Shown here: positions 6,581 to 14,354 of the stretch, in pieces | Layout of the letters: each line of letters opens with the position of its first letter | How positions within the stretch are numbered: position 1 is the stretch's first letter | Assembly: GCA_030611185.1 (NCBI GenBank) | Contig: JAUWQG010000006.1 | Span: forward strand, 1-23,451 | Direction of reading: 5' to 3' | DNA length: 23,451 nt | Source of the DNA: Nitrososphaerota archaeon | Lineage (GTDB): Archaea; Thermoproteota; Nitrososphaeria; Nitrososphaerales; Nitrosopumilaceae | Position numbers and translations under genes: made by a program | Notes under the pieces: generated by a model | Seen by the model: the letters and a program-made list of their open reading frames with translations, nothing else | Databases searched by the model: none | What the model was told of the DNA's origin: nothing

Positions 6581-7713
6581 TACTGAATATTCATTTTCCT
6601 ATCGTGAAGTCTTTTTAGGTGATGTAGAGTTTTTTTCAAAATCTCAATTCCTCTGAGGTACTCATCAATTGAAACCTTCTCATCAATCGTATGTGCCTCG
6701 TGAGGATCACCGGGTCCATACGTAACAACTGGAATGTCCCACTGGTTTCCAATAACATTCATGTCACCTGTTCCGGTTTTACGAATTAGAGTTGGTCTTG
6801 AATGCTCCACTTCCATTACTCCTAAGGTAAATGCCCTGACAATTGGAGAGTCGTGTGGCGCCTCAAAGGGTTCTGTCTCATCAAGTATAGAATAAAACGC
6901 TTCTACTCCTCTTCTCTTTGCAATGTCATTTACCAAAGTTGCAATTTTCTGCTCCACAGATTTACAGTTCATGTCAACTGGAATTCTAATGTCTAATGTT
7001 GCAGCACACTCTTTAGGAGTAACGTTGTGGCTTGTTCCGCCAGTTATCTCAGTGAGAGTTGAGGTAAGGAGCATTCCTTTTGTTCTATTTTCTTGCCCTT
7101 CCTCCAGTCCCTTCTTTAATTCACTTGTAAAAATGGCGGATTCCTCTATTGCATTTTTTGAAAGCCACGGCGCGCTAGCATGTGCACTATCCTCAACTAT
7201 TACTTTGAGATTAATTGCAAGCCTTCCCTTGTAGGCAATGGTTACTTGCTTGATACCGCTTGGCTCACCAAACACAGCGTAATCAATATCGAGCTGTTTT
7301 TTAACTAAATTTTTAATTCCTGTAGCGTTTCCTTCCTCATCTACTGCTCCAACAAAAATTATGGTACCGTTGTTATTTTGAATTGAAGCTGCTGCAAACA
7401 GCATTGCCATAAGAGGAGCTTTCGCATCAGATGCTCCTCTTCCATAAAGGGAATCCCCTTCTTTTCTTACTTTGACCTTTCCTGGCACCACATCCATGTG
7501 ACCGCACAAAAGAATCTTGGGTGATCCTGAACCTTTCTTTGCTATGATGTTTCCAACTTCATCAATCTGAATATCTTCAAAACCTAAATCATCACACTTG
7601 TCTGCAAGAAATTCAGCCATTGCTCTTTCATTAAGTGAAGGTGTGTACAAACGAAGAGCTTTCTCAAGCATCTTAACTGCAAATCTGGGTGTTACTGTAA
7701 ATGTGGTGTCCAA
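6580..7713 (-). CDS. lysK: LysW-lysine/ornithine hydrolase (M20 metallopeptidase)
   Basis: A 377-residue M20-family zinc hydrolase. The metal and catalytic set is intact: His72 and Asp74 in GHMDVVPG, bridging Asp97 in GRGASDAK, Glu126/Glu127 in AVDEEGNA, Glu150 in FGEPSG and a C-terminal His in PHEAHTIDE. In the carrier pathway it cuts finished lysine (or ornithine) from the C-terminus of LysW. Its position right after lysX, three nt past that stop, argues for this over ArgE or DapE roles. As the only copy in the window, it probably serves both the lysine and arginine branches, as in Sulfolobus. The start is a TTG at 7713; an ATG at 7671 would drop 14 residues and remain compatible with the family. 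Confidence 0.9.
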   Translation of the reverse strand: MDTTFTVTPRFAVKMLEKALRLYTPSLNERAMAEFLADKCDDLGFEDIQIDEVGNIIAKKGSGSPKILLCGHMDVVPGKVKVRKEGDSLYGRGASDAKAPLMAMLFAAASIQNNNGTIIFVGAVDEEGNATGIKNLVKKQLDIDYAVFGEPSGIKQVTIAYKGRLAINLKVIVEDSAHASAPWLSKNAIEESAIFTSELKKGLEEGQENRTKGMLLTSTLTEITGGTSHNVTPKECAATLDIRIPVDMNCKSVEQKIATLVNDIAKRRGVEAFYSILDETEPFEAPHDSPIVRAFTLGVMEVEHSRPTLIRKTGTGDMNVIGNQWDIPVVTYGPGDPHEAHTIDEKVSIDEYLRGIEILKKTLHHLKRLHDRKMNIQ

Positions 7714-7716
7714 TTC

Positions 7717-8565
7717 TCACTTGTTAGATTCTATCGCGTAATCCAGCATTAATGAAGGTATATCCACACCGCACACTCTTACGGTATTTTTGTATTCAGT
7801 TGTATTGTTAACCTCATGAACTACTAATCCTCTCTCATCACTTTCCATCAAATCCACTCCTACTATTTGGCCTTGAACTGCATTTTTTGCCTTTATGCAC
7901 ATCTCCTCCATCTCTGGTGTGACTTCACAAGGTGTTGCAGTTCCTCCAAGCGCCATGTTTGTCTTCCAGCTTCCGTCGCCTGACGTTCGGTAAATTGCTG
8001 CAACTATTTTATCGCCAACCATAATAGCTCGAATGTCTCTGGGGGGTCTTTTTACAAACTCTTCCAAATAATGAACTTGGTAAATTGGATACATCTTTTC
8101 TCGGCTTTCTATAATCCCTTCAGCAGAATCTTTATCGTTTAATTTTGAGATTAATCGTCCCCAGCTTCCAACTGTTGGTTTTATTACTTTGGGGTATCCG
8201 TGCTCTTCAAGAGCTTCAATTGCGGCATCTTTTGAAAATGCAACTATTGCATTTGGTGTTGGAACTCCGTATTTTTTTAGCAGCATGTGGGTGAATAGTT
8301 TGTTTCCAGCAAAAATTCCAGTGTTAAGACAGTTTATCACATTTACTCCCAAGCCTTCAAGTGCTGCAGTTGAATGTAAATTTCTGTAGTAGCTGACGCA
8401 TCTTTGAATTACAGCCCCATAACCTTCTGGTTTTTTTTCTAAATCTAACGCTAATTTTTTACAATCGACCATCTGGATATTGACATTCTTTTTCTTGCCA
8501 GCTTCTAGTAGGGCCTTTTCTTCCCATCGGATGGTATCGTAAAGAATCGTTACGTCTGGATTCAC
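7717..8565 (-). CDS. lysX: Alpha-aminoadipate-LysW ligase (ATP-grasp, lysine-side copy)
   Basis: A RimK-like ATP-grasp ligase of 282 residues from the GTG at 8565. That GTG overlaps the lysW stop in GTGA, which makes it a better start than the TTG at 8574. Landmarks are VTILYDTIRWEEKAL at the N-terminus, KPTVGSWGR in the ATP-binding loop, KRPPRDIRAIMVG, and the metal-ligand segment VVHEVNNTTEYKN near the end. LysX uses ATP to attach the alpha-amino group of 2-aminoadipate to the C-terminal residue of LysW. Its neighbours are homocitrate synthase and LysK, so lysine is the likely branch. The substrate region reads GSWKTN where the paralogue at 13497-14354 has GFKTN, consistent with different substrates. 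The partner LysW next to it ends in Gln (see findings). Confidence 0.9.
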   Translation of the reverse strand: MNPDVTILYDTIRWEEKALLEAGKKKNVNIQMVDCKKLALDLEKKPEGYGAVIQRCVSYYRNLHSTAALEGLGVNVINCLNTGIFAGNKLFTHMLLKKYGVPTPNAIVAFSKDAAIEALEEHGYPKVIKPTVGSWGRLISKLNDKDSAEGIIESREKMYPIYQVHYLEEFVKRPPRDIRAIMVGDKIVAAIYRTSGDGSWKTNMALGGTATPCEVTPEMEEMCIKAKNAVQGQIVGVDLMESDERGLVVHEVNNTTEYKNTVRVCGVDIPSLMLDYAIESNK

Positions 8566-8729
8566 TGTCCCCAATCCTCGCCAACCGTCTGGGCCGGCTT
8601 TAGATCGAAACCATCTGAACCTTTTGCTAACTCAAAACTTGCACCACATTCGGGACATGTTACAATTTCTCCTTCCAAAGCATCGCTTGGTATGGAGATA
8701 TCTGCATCACATTCATCACATTTTACCAT
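8562..8729 (-). CDS. lysW: LysW amino-group carrier protein, lysine-side copy with Gln C-terminus
   Basis: A 55-residue gene easily missed because of its size. The N-terminal half is a zinc ribbon with Cys4, Cys7, Cys25 and Cys28 (CDEC and CPEC), followed by an acidic tail. In the family this tail ends in EDWGE, and the side-chain carboxyl of the last Glu carries 2-aminoadipate or glutamate through phosphorylation, reduction and transamination. Here the last codons read GAG GAT TGG GGA CAG TGA, so the tail is EDWGQ. The frame is otherwise perfect and translationally coupled: its ATG overlaps the homocitrate synthase stop (TAATG), and its stop overlaps the lysX GTG start. The Gln end is directly seen; what it means for function is open. 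Confidence 0.93.
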   Translation of the reverse strand: MVKCDECDADISIPSDALEGEIVTCPECGASFELAKGSDGFDLKPAQTVGEDWGQ

Positions 8730-9919
8730 TATTTTTCCTCGGGTTTTTCTCCTTTATCGTCATTAATTATCTTTTTTTCAAGTCTATCCTCTAGCGGAAT
8801 CTCGATTAGATCTCCCAATCTGAGGTTCTTAAGGCCTGCAGCTAATGCTTTAGCAGACTCGTTGTCTTTTTCAAGACCTAATATGGACATTAGATAAGCT
8901 GCTCCTGTCTTTCCTGCCAGCTCTCCAAAAACAATTCTTCTTCTGTTACCTACTGTTCTAGGGGGAATTGGCTCATAGGCAGCTGGGTTTTTCAAAATTG
9001 CTGCAAGATGGGTTCCTGCCTTGTGCTTGTAGGCTGAAGTTCCTACAATCGGTTTTGAGTCGTATGGTCTAATGGATGTATAATCTTCAATCAGTCTTGA
9101 TAAATCTTGAAGCATATCTAATCTAAAGTCATTAGGTGATTTGTAAAGAAAAGTAAGAGCCACTGAAACTTCGGCAAGAGGTGGAATGCCAGTTCTTTCC
9201 CCTATCCCGTCTATTGTGGTGTGTATTTGATCCACTCCTGCATCACACGCTGCAAACGCATTTGCTACTGCAAAACCAATGTCATTGTGAACATGAGCAT
9301 CAAGGGGAGTATCTACTGCCTCTCTAACTTTTTTAACAAAATTGTACATTCCAACTGGACGCATTATGCCAACTGTATCTGGAAGGCTAATTCTATCAAC
9401 ACCTGCTTCTTCGATTGCTCTGCACATCTTTAATAGAAACTCTGGCTCTGCTCTACTTCCATCCTCTACTGTAAATCTAATTTTTAATCCATGAGACTTT
9501 GCATACTCTACTGTTCCCACAGCTCTTTCCATTGCTTGCTCTCGTGTTATGCGGAGCTTGTCCTTTAGGTGAATATCTGAAATACCAAGATAAGCTGCAC
9601 ACCACTTTGCATCGCAGCTAAGTGAAACATCGATGTCTTCTTTGAGAGCTCGTCCGTGAGATACAATGTCTGCTTTTAATCCTTGTTTGATAATTGTCTT
9701 AACTGCTTCTTTGTGATCAGCTGAAACAATTGGGGATATTTCAATTTGGTCTACTCCAAAATAATCTAACATCCAAGCAATTTGGATTCTCTGCTTGTTG
9801 GTAAATGAAACTCCTGGGTGCTGTTCTCCTTCTCTTAGAGTGCTGTCTAGCACTCTGATCTTCTTTGGGTTTTTTTCATACGAGTTGTACAAATCTGCAT
9901 AGTAATTCGGATCCTTCAT
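8729..9919 (-). CDS. lysS: Homocitrate synthase
   Basis: 396 residues of the LeuA/NifV/homocitrate synthase family. The TIM-barrel active site is clear: DSTLREGEQ (25-33), the metal-binding HVHND (209-213) and GIGERTGIPPL (238-248). The C-terminal region (about 280-375) has the subdomain with GTSAYKHKAGTHLA and the GNRRRIVFGELAGK segment. It condenses acetyl-CoA with 2-oxoglutarate, the first committed step of lysine synthesis through 2-aminoadipate. Homocitrate rather than isopropylmalate or citramalate synthesis is inferred from the following lysW-lysX-lysK genes. There is no long regulatory domain like that of LeuA, so feedback control would act at the barrel. It has its own promoter at 9946-9953. 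Homoaconitase and homoisocitrate dehydrogenase are not in this window. Confidence 0.88.
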   Translation of the reverse strand: MKDPNYYADLYNSYEKNPKKIRVLDSTLREGEQHPGVSFTNKQRIQIAWMLDYFGVDQIEISPIVSADHKEAVKTIIKQGLKADIVSHGRALKEDIDVSLSCDAKWCAAYLGISDIHLKDKLRITREQAMERAVGTVEYAKSHGLKIRFTVEDGSRAEPEFLLKMCRAIEEAGVDRISLPDTVGIMRPVGMYNFVKKVREAVDTPLDAHVHNDIGFAVANAFAACDAGVDQIHTTIDGIGERTGIPPLAEVSVALTFLYKSPNDFRLDMLQDLSRLIEDYTSIRPYDSKPIVGTSAYKHKAGTHLAAILKNPAAYEPIPPRTVGNRRRIVFGELAGKTGAAYLMSILGLEKDNESAKALAAGLKNLRLGDLIEIPLEDRLEKKIINDDKGEKPEEK

Positions 9920-9942
9920 TACAGAAATCGCTGACCTGAATT

Positions 9943-9971
9943 GAACATATAAACATATTCGTACTATGTTC
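9943..9971. promoter_or_regulatory. Inverted repeat over the homocitrate synthase promoter, candidate LysM operator
   Basis: GAACATA (9943-9949) and TATGTTC (9965-9971) form a perfect 7-bp inverted repeat with a 15-bp spacer. The first arm overlaps the TATA box. Arm spacing centre to centre is 22 bp, about two helical turns, as expected for a dimeric regulator binding one face. The neighbouring upstream gene encodes an Lrp-family protein resembling LysM, which controls lysine genes in Sulfolobus. Binding by that protein is inference. Confidence 0.4.
9946..9953 (-). promoter_or_regulatory. TATA box of the homocitrate synthase - lysW - lysX - lysK unit
   Basis: On the minus strand TTTATATG sits 27-34 nt before the ATG at 9919. 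This spacing implies transcription starting within a few bases of the start codon. It is the main internal promoter of the long minus-strand gene string and separates the lysine-specific half from the shared and arginine half. Confidence 0.6.
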
Positions 9972-10035
9972 GTTGAAATTCTACAAAAACGATCCTATTT
10001 TGGCAAGATATCAAATTTTTAAACCGAATGTCGCA

Positions 10036-10455
10036 TTAAATTATTTTTCGTAAAATTATTACTGTATTTGTATCAATCACGCCTGAAATCTTTCTTAAGG
10101 CATCAATGCTGTTGTTAATCTCTGAGATATTTGTTGCACTGATTATAGTTGTAATGTCATACTGTCCTGTTATTTCGTAAACTGTCTTTACACCTTCAAG
10201 CTTTGCAAGCTTTAGAGAAACCTTTGATGTCTCAGTTGCAGAATCAACTGATACTAGAACTATTGCACTAGTTACATTCTCCTCTCCCATCTCCAAGGTG
10301 AATCTTTTAATGGTTTTGCTATCTACAAGGTTTTTCACTCTTCGTCTAACTGCTGATTCTGACAGTTTTAGCTTTTTACCAATATCTACAAACGATTCTC
10401 TAGAATTTTCCTTTAGGTATTCGATTATCTTTTGGTCTACTTTATCCTTGATCAT
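10036..10455 (-). CDS. lysM: Lrp/AsnC-family regulator, LysM-like
   Basis: 139 residues from the ATG at 10455: an N-terminal winged helix-turn-helix (about 1-50, with SFVDIGKKLKLSESAVRRRV as the HTH) and a C-terminal RAM/ACT-like domain (about 60-139) with the ligand-pocket segment ITGQYDITTII. Such proteins form dimers to octamers and respond to amino acids. A position within the lysine/arginine cluster, right before the homocitrate synthase promoter, matches LysM of Sulfolobus. Lysine or arginine as the effector is inferred. A GTG at 10476 would add a basic stretch (MKRKRKE); I prefer the ATG, which still overlaps the lysJ end by 14 nt. A GAGG 13 nt before it may serve as ribosome site. Confidence 0.88.
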   Translation of the reverse strand: MIKDKVDQKIIEYLKENSRESFVDIGKKLKLSESAVRRRVKNLVDSKTIKRFTLEMGEENVTSAIVLVSVDSATETSKVSLKLAKLEGVKTVYEITGQYDITTIISATNISEINNSIDALRKISGVIDTNTVIILRKII

Positions 10456-11623
10456 TTCTTTTCTTTTCCTCTTCACTAAGTACAGAATCCAAGCTTTGTA
10501 AAACCTTTGTTATGTCTTCTTCGGATATTACTAATGGTGGAAGAATTCTTAGGATGTTTCTTCCAGAGTATAACATCAAAACACCTTCTTTAATCAAGTT
10601 CATCAAAATATCTCTAACCTCAAACTTCATCTCAACTCCAATCATCAACCCCTTTCCTCTGATCTCTCTGATGATAGAATGTTTTTCCTTTAGTTTTTCT
10701 AATCCTTCTCTGAAAATTTTTCCCATCTTTTCAGAGTTTTCTACCAGCCCGTCTTCAGTGAGAGCTTTTAGAGCTGCAATTCCTGCAGCACATGCTAGCG
10801 GGTTACCACCAAAAGTTGAGGAGTGTTCCCCTTTGCTGATGACTGCTAAAATATCTGGTCTTACCAATGTGGCTCCCATTGGAACTCCTCCTGCAATTCC
10901 TTTTGCAAGGCACATGATGTCAGGTGAAGTATCCCAGTGCTCACAAGCCCATAATCGTCCTGTTCTCCCCAGCCCTGCTTGTATTTCGTCAAAAATTAGA
11001 AGAATTCCTTTCTCATCACACAGCTTTCTAACATCTTGCAAAAACCCATCTGGTGGAACGATAATTCCGCTTTCACCTTGAATTGGTTCTAGTATCACAA
11101 ATGCAGTGTCATCATCCACCACTTCACGTAGGGATCCTATGTCCCCGTAAGATGCAAAAGAAACTTTTTCAACCAGGGGTTGAAACGCCTTTTTGTATTT
11201 AGGATTAAAAGTTAAGGATAAAGCTCCAAAGGATTTTCCATGATAGGATCCCTTCATTGCAACCATTCCCTTTTTACCTGTAAACTTTCTTGCAAATTTC
11301 ATTGCAGCTTCTACTGCTTCTGCACCACTGTTGTTTAGATGAACTTGCGTTAGACCTTTGGGTGCAAGTCCAATTAGTAATTTAAGAAAATCTTCTCGAG
11401 TTTTGTTGTACAGCGAGCTGTGAACTGTAATAATTTTGTCAACCTGTTCTTTGATTGCATTTACAACTCGCTCGTTTTGATGTCCCACAAGAGCAACTCC
11501 GTATCCCCCCATGCAGTCAATGTACTCTTTCCCATTTACATCCCACACGTGAGATCCTTTTCCTTTCTCAATAGTAACTGGAAACCTCTGATACAAATTT
11601 CCCATAAATTGATCTTCACTCAT
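10442..11623 (-). CDS. lysJ: LysW-aminoadipate/glutamate semialdehyde aminotransferase
   Basis: A 393-residue class-III PLP aminotransferase close to ArgD/LysJ. Cofactor and active-site landmarks are SGAEA (99-103), the phosphate-ring stacking region KGSYHGKS (124-131), Asp212 in FDEIQAGLGRTG, and Lys241 in CLAKGIAGGVPMGA, which forms the Schiff base. It adds an amino group to the LysW-bound semialdehyde, using glutamate as donor. As the only aminotransferase of this family in the cluster, it probably works for both lysine and ornithine. Its ATG overlaps the end of lysZ by eight nt, so the two are translationally linked. A second ATG six codons downstream (11605) is possible. Confidence 0.9.
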   Translation of the reverse strand: MSEDQFMGNLYQRFPVTIEKGKGSHVWDVNGKEYIDCMGGYGVALVGHQNERVVNAIKEQVDKIITVHSSLYNKTREDFLKLLIGLAPKGLTQVHLNNSGAEAVEAAMKFARKFTGKKGMVAMKGSYHGKSFGALSLTFNPKYKKAFQPLVEKVSFASYGDIGSLREVVDDDTAFVILEPIQGESGIIVPPDGFLQDVRKLCDEKGILLIFDEIQAGLGRTGRLWACEHWDTSPDIMCLAKGIAGGVPMGATLVRPDILAVISKGEHSSTFGGNPLACAAGIAALKALTEDGLVENSEKMGKIFREGLEKLKEKHSIIREIRGKGLMIGVEMKFEVRDILMNLIKEGVLMLYSGRNILRILPPLVISEEDITKVLQSLDSVLSEEEKKRNDQG

Positions 11624-12419
11624 GTTGAATCACCGTACAGTTATCATGGGAAATTGCAGAGGATATAGGATTTTCTTTTTGACCATTTGCAATCAACGCC
11701 TCCTTTACTCCCATATCTAGGGCTTCAGTTGATGCGAGAATCTTCTTCTCCATTCCTGGGCCTATTTTCGGCCTAATCTCTTTGGCTTCAGCAAGTGTAA
11801 GTTTAGTTACAAGTTTATCATCCATCAAAAGCCCATCGACATTTGTGATAAAAAGCACCTTATCTGTTCCAACCTTTCCTGCAATGTATGCTGCTGCTCT
11901 ATCTCCGTCTACATTAAGAAAGTCGGACTCTTCGCTGATTGCAATAGGGGAAATAACTGGAGTCAAGCCTAGATCAAGCAGGGATTTGATTAAACTCGAA
12001 TTGATTTCCTTTATTTTTCCTGTATATCCGCCATCAATTGCCTGCTTTCGCCCCTTTTCGTTTATGATAAGCAATTTTTTCTTTCTTTCTGCTTGGATTA
12101 TTTTACCATCAACTCCTGAAAGTCCTATGGCATTAATTCCATTTTTTTGAAGCATCTGAACTATTGCTTTGTTTATTCGCCCTGCCATCACCATTGTAAA
12201 AATCTCTGCAGTTTCCTTATCGGTAAATCTGCTTTTTATTCCGCTAGGTGATGTCACAAACTTTGGCTCCTTTCCTAACTGCTCGCATACTTTGGTTACT
12301 TCTTTTCCACCACCGTGAACTATGATTACCCCCTCTGACTCTACAATTTTTTTAATATCTAAAATTGTCGATGGATGCAAATTATCTACTACACTTCCAC
12401 CGATTTTAATTGTGATCAT
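11616..12419 (-). CDS. lysZ: LysW-aminoadipate/glutamate kinase (amino acid kinase family)
   Basis: 267 residues of the amino-acid kinase fold, related to ArgB. The N-terminal KIGGS (5-9) and HGGG (35-38) bind the ATP phosphates. The substrate and second nucleotide regions show LSGVDGKIIQAE, FLNVDGDRAAAYIA and LFITNVDGLL. It phosphorylates the carboxyl of the aminoadipate or glutamate unit held on LysW. No N-terminal extension for arginine feedback is present, so regulation through ArgB-type allostery is unlikely. It is two nt downstream of the reductase gene and overlaps lysJ, so these three enzymes, which act in sequence, are encoded in one translated block. Confidence 0.9.
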   Translation of the reverse strand: MITIKIGGSVVDNLHPSTILDIKKIVESEGVIIVHGGGKEVTKVCEQLGKEPKFVTSPSGIKSRFTDKETAEIFTMVMAGRINKAIVQMLQKNGINAIGLSGVDGKIIQAERKKKLLIINEKGRKQAIDGGYTGKIKEINSSLIKSLLDLGLTPVISPIAISEESDFLNVDGDRAAAYIAGKVGTDKVLFITNVDGLLMDDKLVTKLTLAEAKEIRPKIGPGMEKKILASTEALDMGVKEALIANGQKENPISSAISHDNCTVIQHE

Positions 12420-12421
12420 TT

Positions 12422-13468
12422 CTATACTGGAGTCAATGGTGTGTATCTCAGGCCGTCCATTTCATCAAATCCACACATTATATTCATGTTTTGAACAGCA
12501 GATCCTGCAGCCCCCTTCATCAAGTTATCAGAAGCAGACAATGCAATCAATCTGTGATTATCCTCATCCAAATCAAATCCAATATCGCAAAAGTTTGAAC
12601 CAACCACAAACTTTGGATCTGGAAATTTGTACAAACCTTTTTTGTCACGAATTAGTCGGATGAATTTTTCTTCACCATAAGCTTGACGATAAATCTTCCA
12701 CAATTCTTTTTCTTCAAGGTCTTTTTTCATGAAGGTATGATTGGTACACAAAATCCCTCGAACTACATCTACTGCATGTGGACTCATTGAAACGCGAATT
12801 TTTCTTCCAGCGATTTCGCTTAGCTCTTGCTCAATCTCACCTGTATGTCTGTGTTTTGCAGGTTTGTATGGTCTGATTACTCCAGCTCTCATTGCATGAG
12901 CAGTCCCAGATCCTGAACCTGCTCCAGATGAACCAATCTTAGAATCAACTATTATATGCTCAATGTCAATTAGATCATTTCGAATTAAGGGTGCAAGTGC
13001 CAGCATTGATGTTACTGCCATGCATCCAGGACAAGAAACGAGTTGTGCGTTTTTGATTTGTTCTCTGTGCAATTCTGGAACTCCAAAAACAGATTTTTTC
13101 AAGTAGTCTGGATGTGGGTGCTCCCATCCGTACCATTTATCGTAATCTTCAGGTTTATGCAACCTGTAATCTGCACTCAAATCAATAACCTTAATTCCCC
13201 TATCGTATAGGGCCTTGACAATTTCAGTTGCTGTTCCGTGTGGAACTGCAGTAAATACCACGTCACACTGGTCTGATATTTTATCGTAATCTAGCTCAGA
13301 GAAAGTAAGGTCTGTAAATCCCTTCAAGCTTGGCTGAACTCTGTGAAGGTACTCTCCGACATGCTGTCGTGATGTGACTATGGCGATCTCAACATCTGGA
13401 TGGTTTACAAGTAAACGAAGAGTCTCTCCACCCACATAACCTGATGCGCCAACTACTCCTACTTTCAT
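12422..13468 (-). CDS. lysY: LysW-aminoadipyl/glutamyl-phosphate reductase (ArgC/LysY)
   Basis: 348 residues of the ArgC family. The Rossmann start MKVGVVGASGYVGGE (NADPH loop 6-14) and the catalytic Cys149 in SCPGCMAVTS are clear, as is the substrate segment SGAGSGSGTAHAMRAGVIRPYK, given here as a description of positions 184-205 (Ser/Gly-rich then basic). A histidine in MSPHAVDVVRGI fits the family's acid/base residue. It reduces the LysW-bound acyl phosphate to the semialdehyde. Being the sole copy, it probably serves both pathways. It has its own ribosome-binding site, GAGGAGAT at 13474-13481, and is 28 nt after the argX-like stop. Confidence 0.9.
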   Translation of the reverse strand: MKVGVVGASGYVGGETLRLLVNHPDVEIAIVTSRQHVGEYLHRVQPSLKGFTDLTFSELDYDKISDQCDVVFTAVPHGTATEIVKALYDRGIKVIDLSADYRLHKPEDYDKWYGWEHPHPDYLKKSVFGVPELHREQIKNAQLVSCPGCMAVTSMLALAPLIRNDLIDIEHIIVDSKIGSSGAGSGSGTAHAMRAGVIRPYKPAKHRHTGEIEQELSEIAGRKIRVSMSPHAVDVVRGILCTNHTFMKKDLEEKELWKIYRQAYGEEKFIRLIRDKKGLYKFPDPKFVVGSNFCDIGFDLDEDNHRLIALSASDNLMKGAAGSAVQNMNIMCGFDEMDGLRYTPLTPV

Positions 13469-13473
13469 GATAA

Positions 13474-13481
13474 ATCTCCTC
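13474..13481 (-). promoter_or_regulatory. Shine-Dalgarno site of lysY
   Basis: On the minus strand GAGGAGAT ends five nt before the ATG at 13468. It is the strongest ribosome-binding site in the cluster and supports translation of lysY independent of the gene before it. Confidence 0.65.
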
Positions 13482-13496
13482 GTAATGAAGTATAAT

Positions 13497-14354
13497 TTAT
13501 TTCCTAATGTAATCTAGGGCATATTCTACCATAGTTTTTGGGATATTTTTTTTTGCGACCCTTGCTAGTCCCTTAAACTCTACTGTATTGTTGACCTCGT
13601 GAACCACCAGTCCTTTCTTTTCATCTTCCATCATGTCAATCCCTAAAATACCTCCACCCATTGCCTTTGAGGCTTTTACTGCAAGATCTTCCATCTCTTT
13701 TGTAATTTCGCAAAGTTCAGGGTCTGCTCCAAGGGCTATGTTTGTCTTAAAACCATCTGAGGATTTTCTGTACATGGCAGCTATTGGCTCATCGCCCACA
13801 GTTATCACTCTGATATCACGTGGCGGTCTTTGAATTAGTTCTTGAAGGTAGTATATTCTATCATGTGGGCCATCATTAATGTCTCTAATCTCCATAACAG
13901 CTTCGGCAGTGTCTTTGTCCTTTAGAGGCATCACGCCTCTTCCCCAACTTCCAATAACAGGTTTAATGACAAGCGGATATCCTACTTTTTCTAAATTCTC
14001 CTGTGCACTTTCACTTGAAAACGAAAAGTATGTCTTTGGAGTTGGAATGTTGTGTTTTTTCAAACCTAACGTCATCATCATCTTGTTTCCACAAATATTT
14101 GCAACATCATGGGTGTTAATTGTTGGAACATCCATAAACTCTAGGCTTGCAGTAAAGTGCAGGCCCCTAAAATAACTCACACATCGTTCAAGCACAACAT
14201 CTCCAAGATCGTAATCTTCTCTTTTACTGTCAGTGTTAATTTGGGTGATTTTGGCATCAAGCATGTTTGTATCACATCCAAGTTCGGATGCTTCTTTTTG
14301 CAGCATCTTCTCTTCTGACCTTAGACGATCAAAGACAATACAGACTTTTGACAT
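13497..14354 (-). CDS. argX: LysX/ArgX-family LysW ligase (arginine-side copy, probably glutamate-specific)
   Basis: 285 residues, a full-length paralogue of the ligase at 7717-8565. It shows ATP-grasp landmarks KPVIGSWGRG, QRPPRDIRVITVG and the metal-ligand segment VVHEVNNTVEFKG. The family joins an acidic amino acid to the C-terminus of LysW. Here the gene is tucked between lysW and the shared reductase, with argininosuccinate synthase just upstream, so glutamate as substrate (ArgX) is the best guess. The substrate loop reads SDGFKTN, versus GSWKTN in the other copy. Its ATG overlaps the lysW stop (TAATG). An aminoadipate-specific role with the other copy doing glutamate is the main alternative. 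Confidence 0.85.
   Translation of the reverse strand: MSKVCIVFDRLRSEEKMLQKEASELGCDTNMLDAKITQINTDSKREDYDLGDVVLERCVSYFRGLHFTASLEFMDVPTINTHDVANICGNKMMMTLGLKKHNIPTPKTYFSFSSESAQENLEKVGYPLVIKPVIGSWGRGVMPLKDKDTAEAVMEIRDINDGPHDRIYYLQELIQRPPRDIRVITVGDEPIAAMYRKSSDGFKTNIALGADPELCEITKEMEDLAVKASKAMGGGILGIDMMEDEKKGLVVHEVNNTVEFKGLARVAKKNIPKTMVEYALDYIRK

Noticed and set aside
8566..8574. TTG start for lysX
   Set aside because: The GTG at 8565 overlaps the lysW stop in GTGA, a typical coupling, and begins directly at the conserved N-terminal strand.
10512..11081. A 189-codon plus-strand frame opposite lysJ
   Set aside because: It is the antisense of a conserved aminotransferase and has no recognisable domain.
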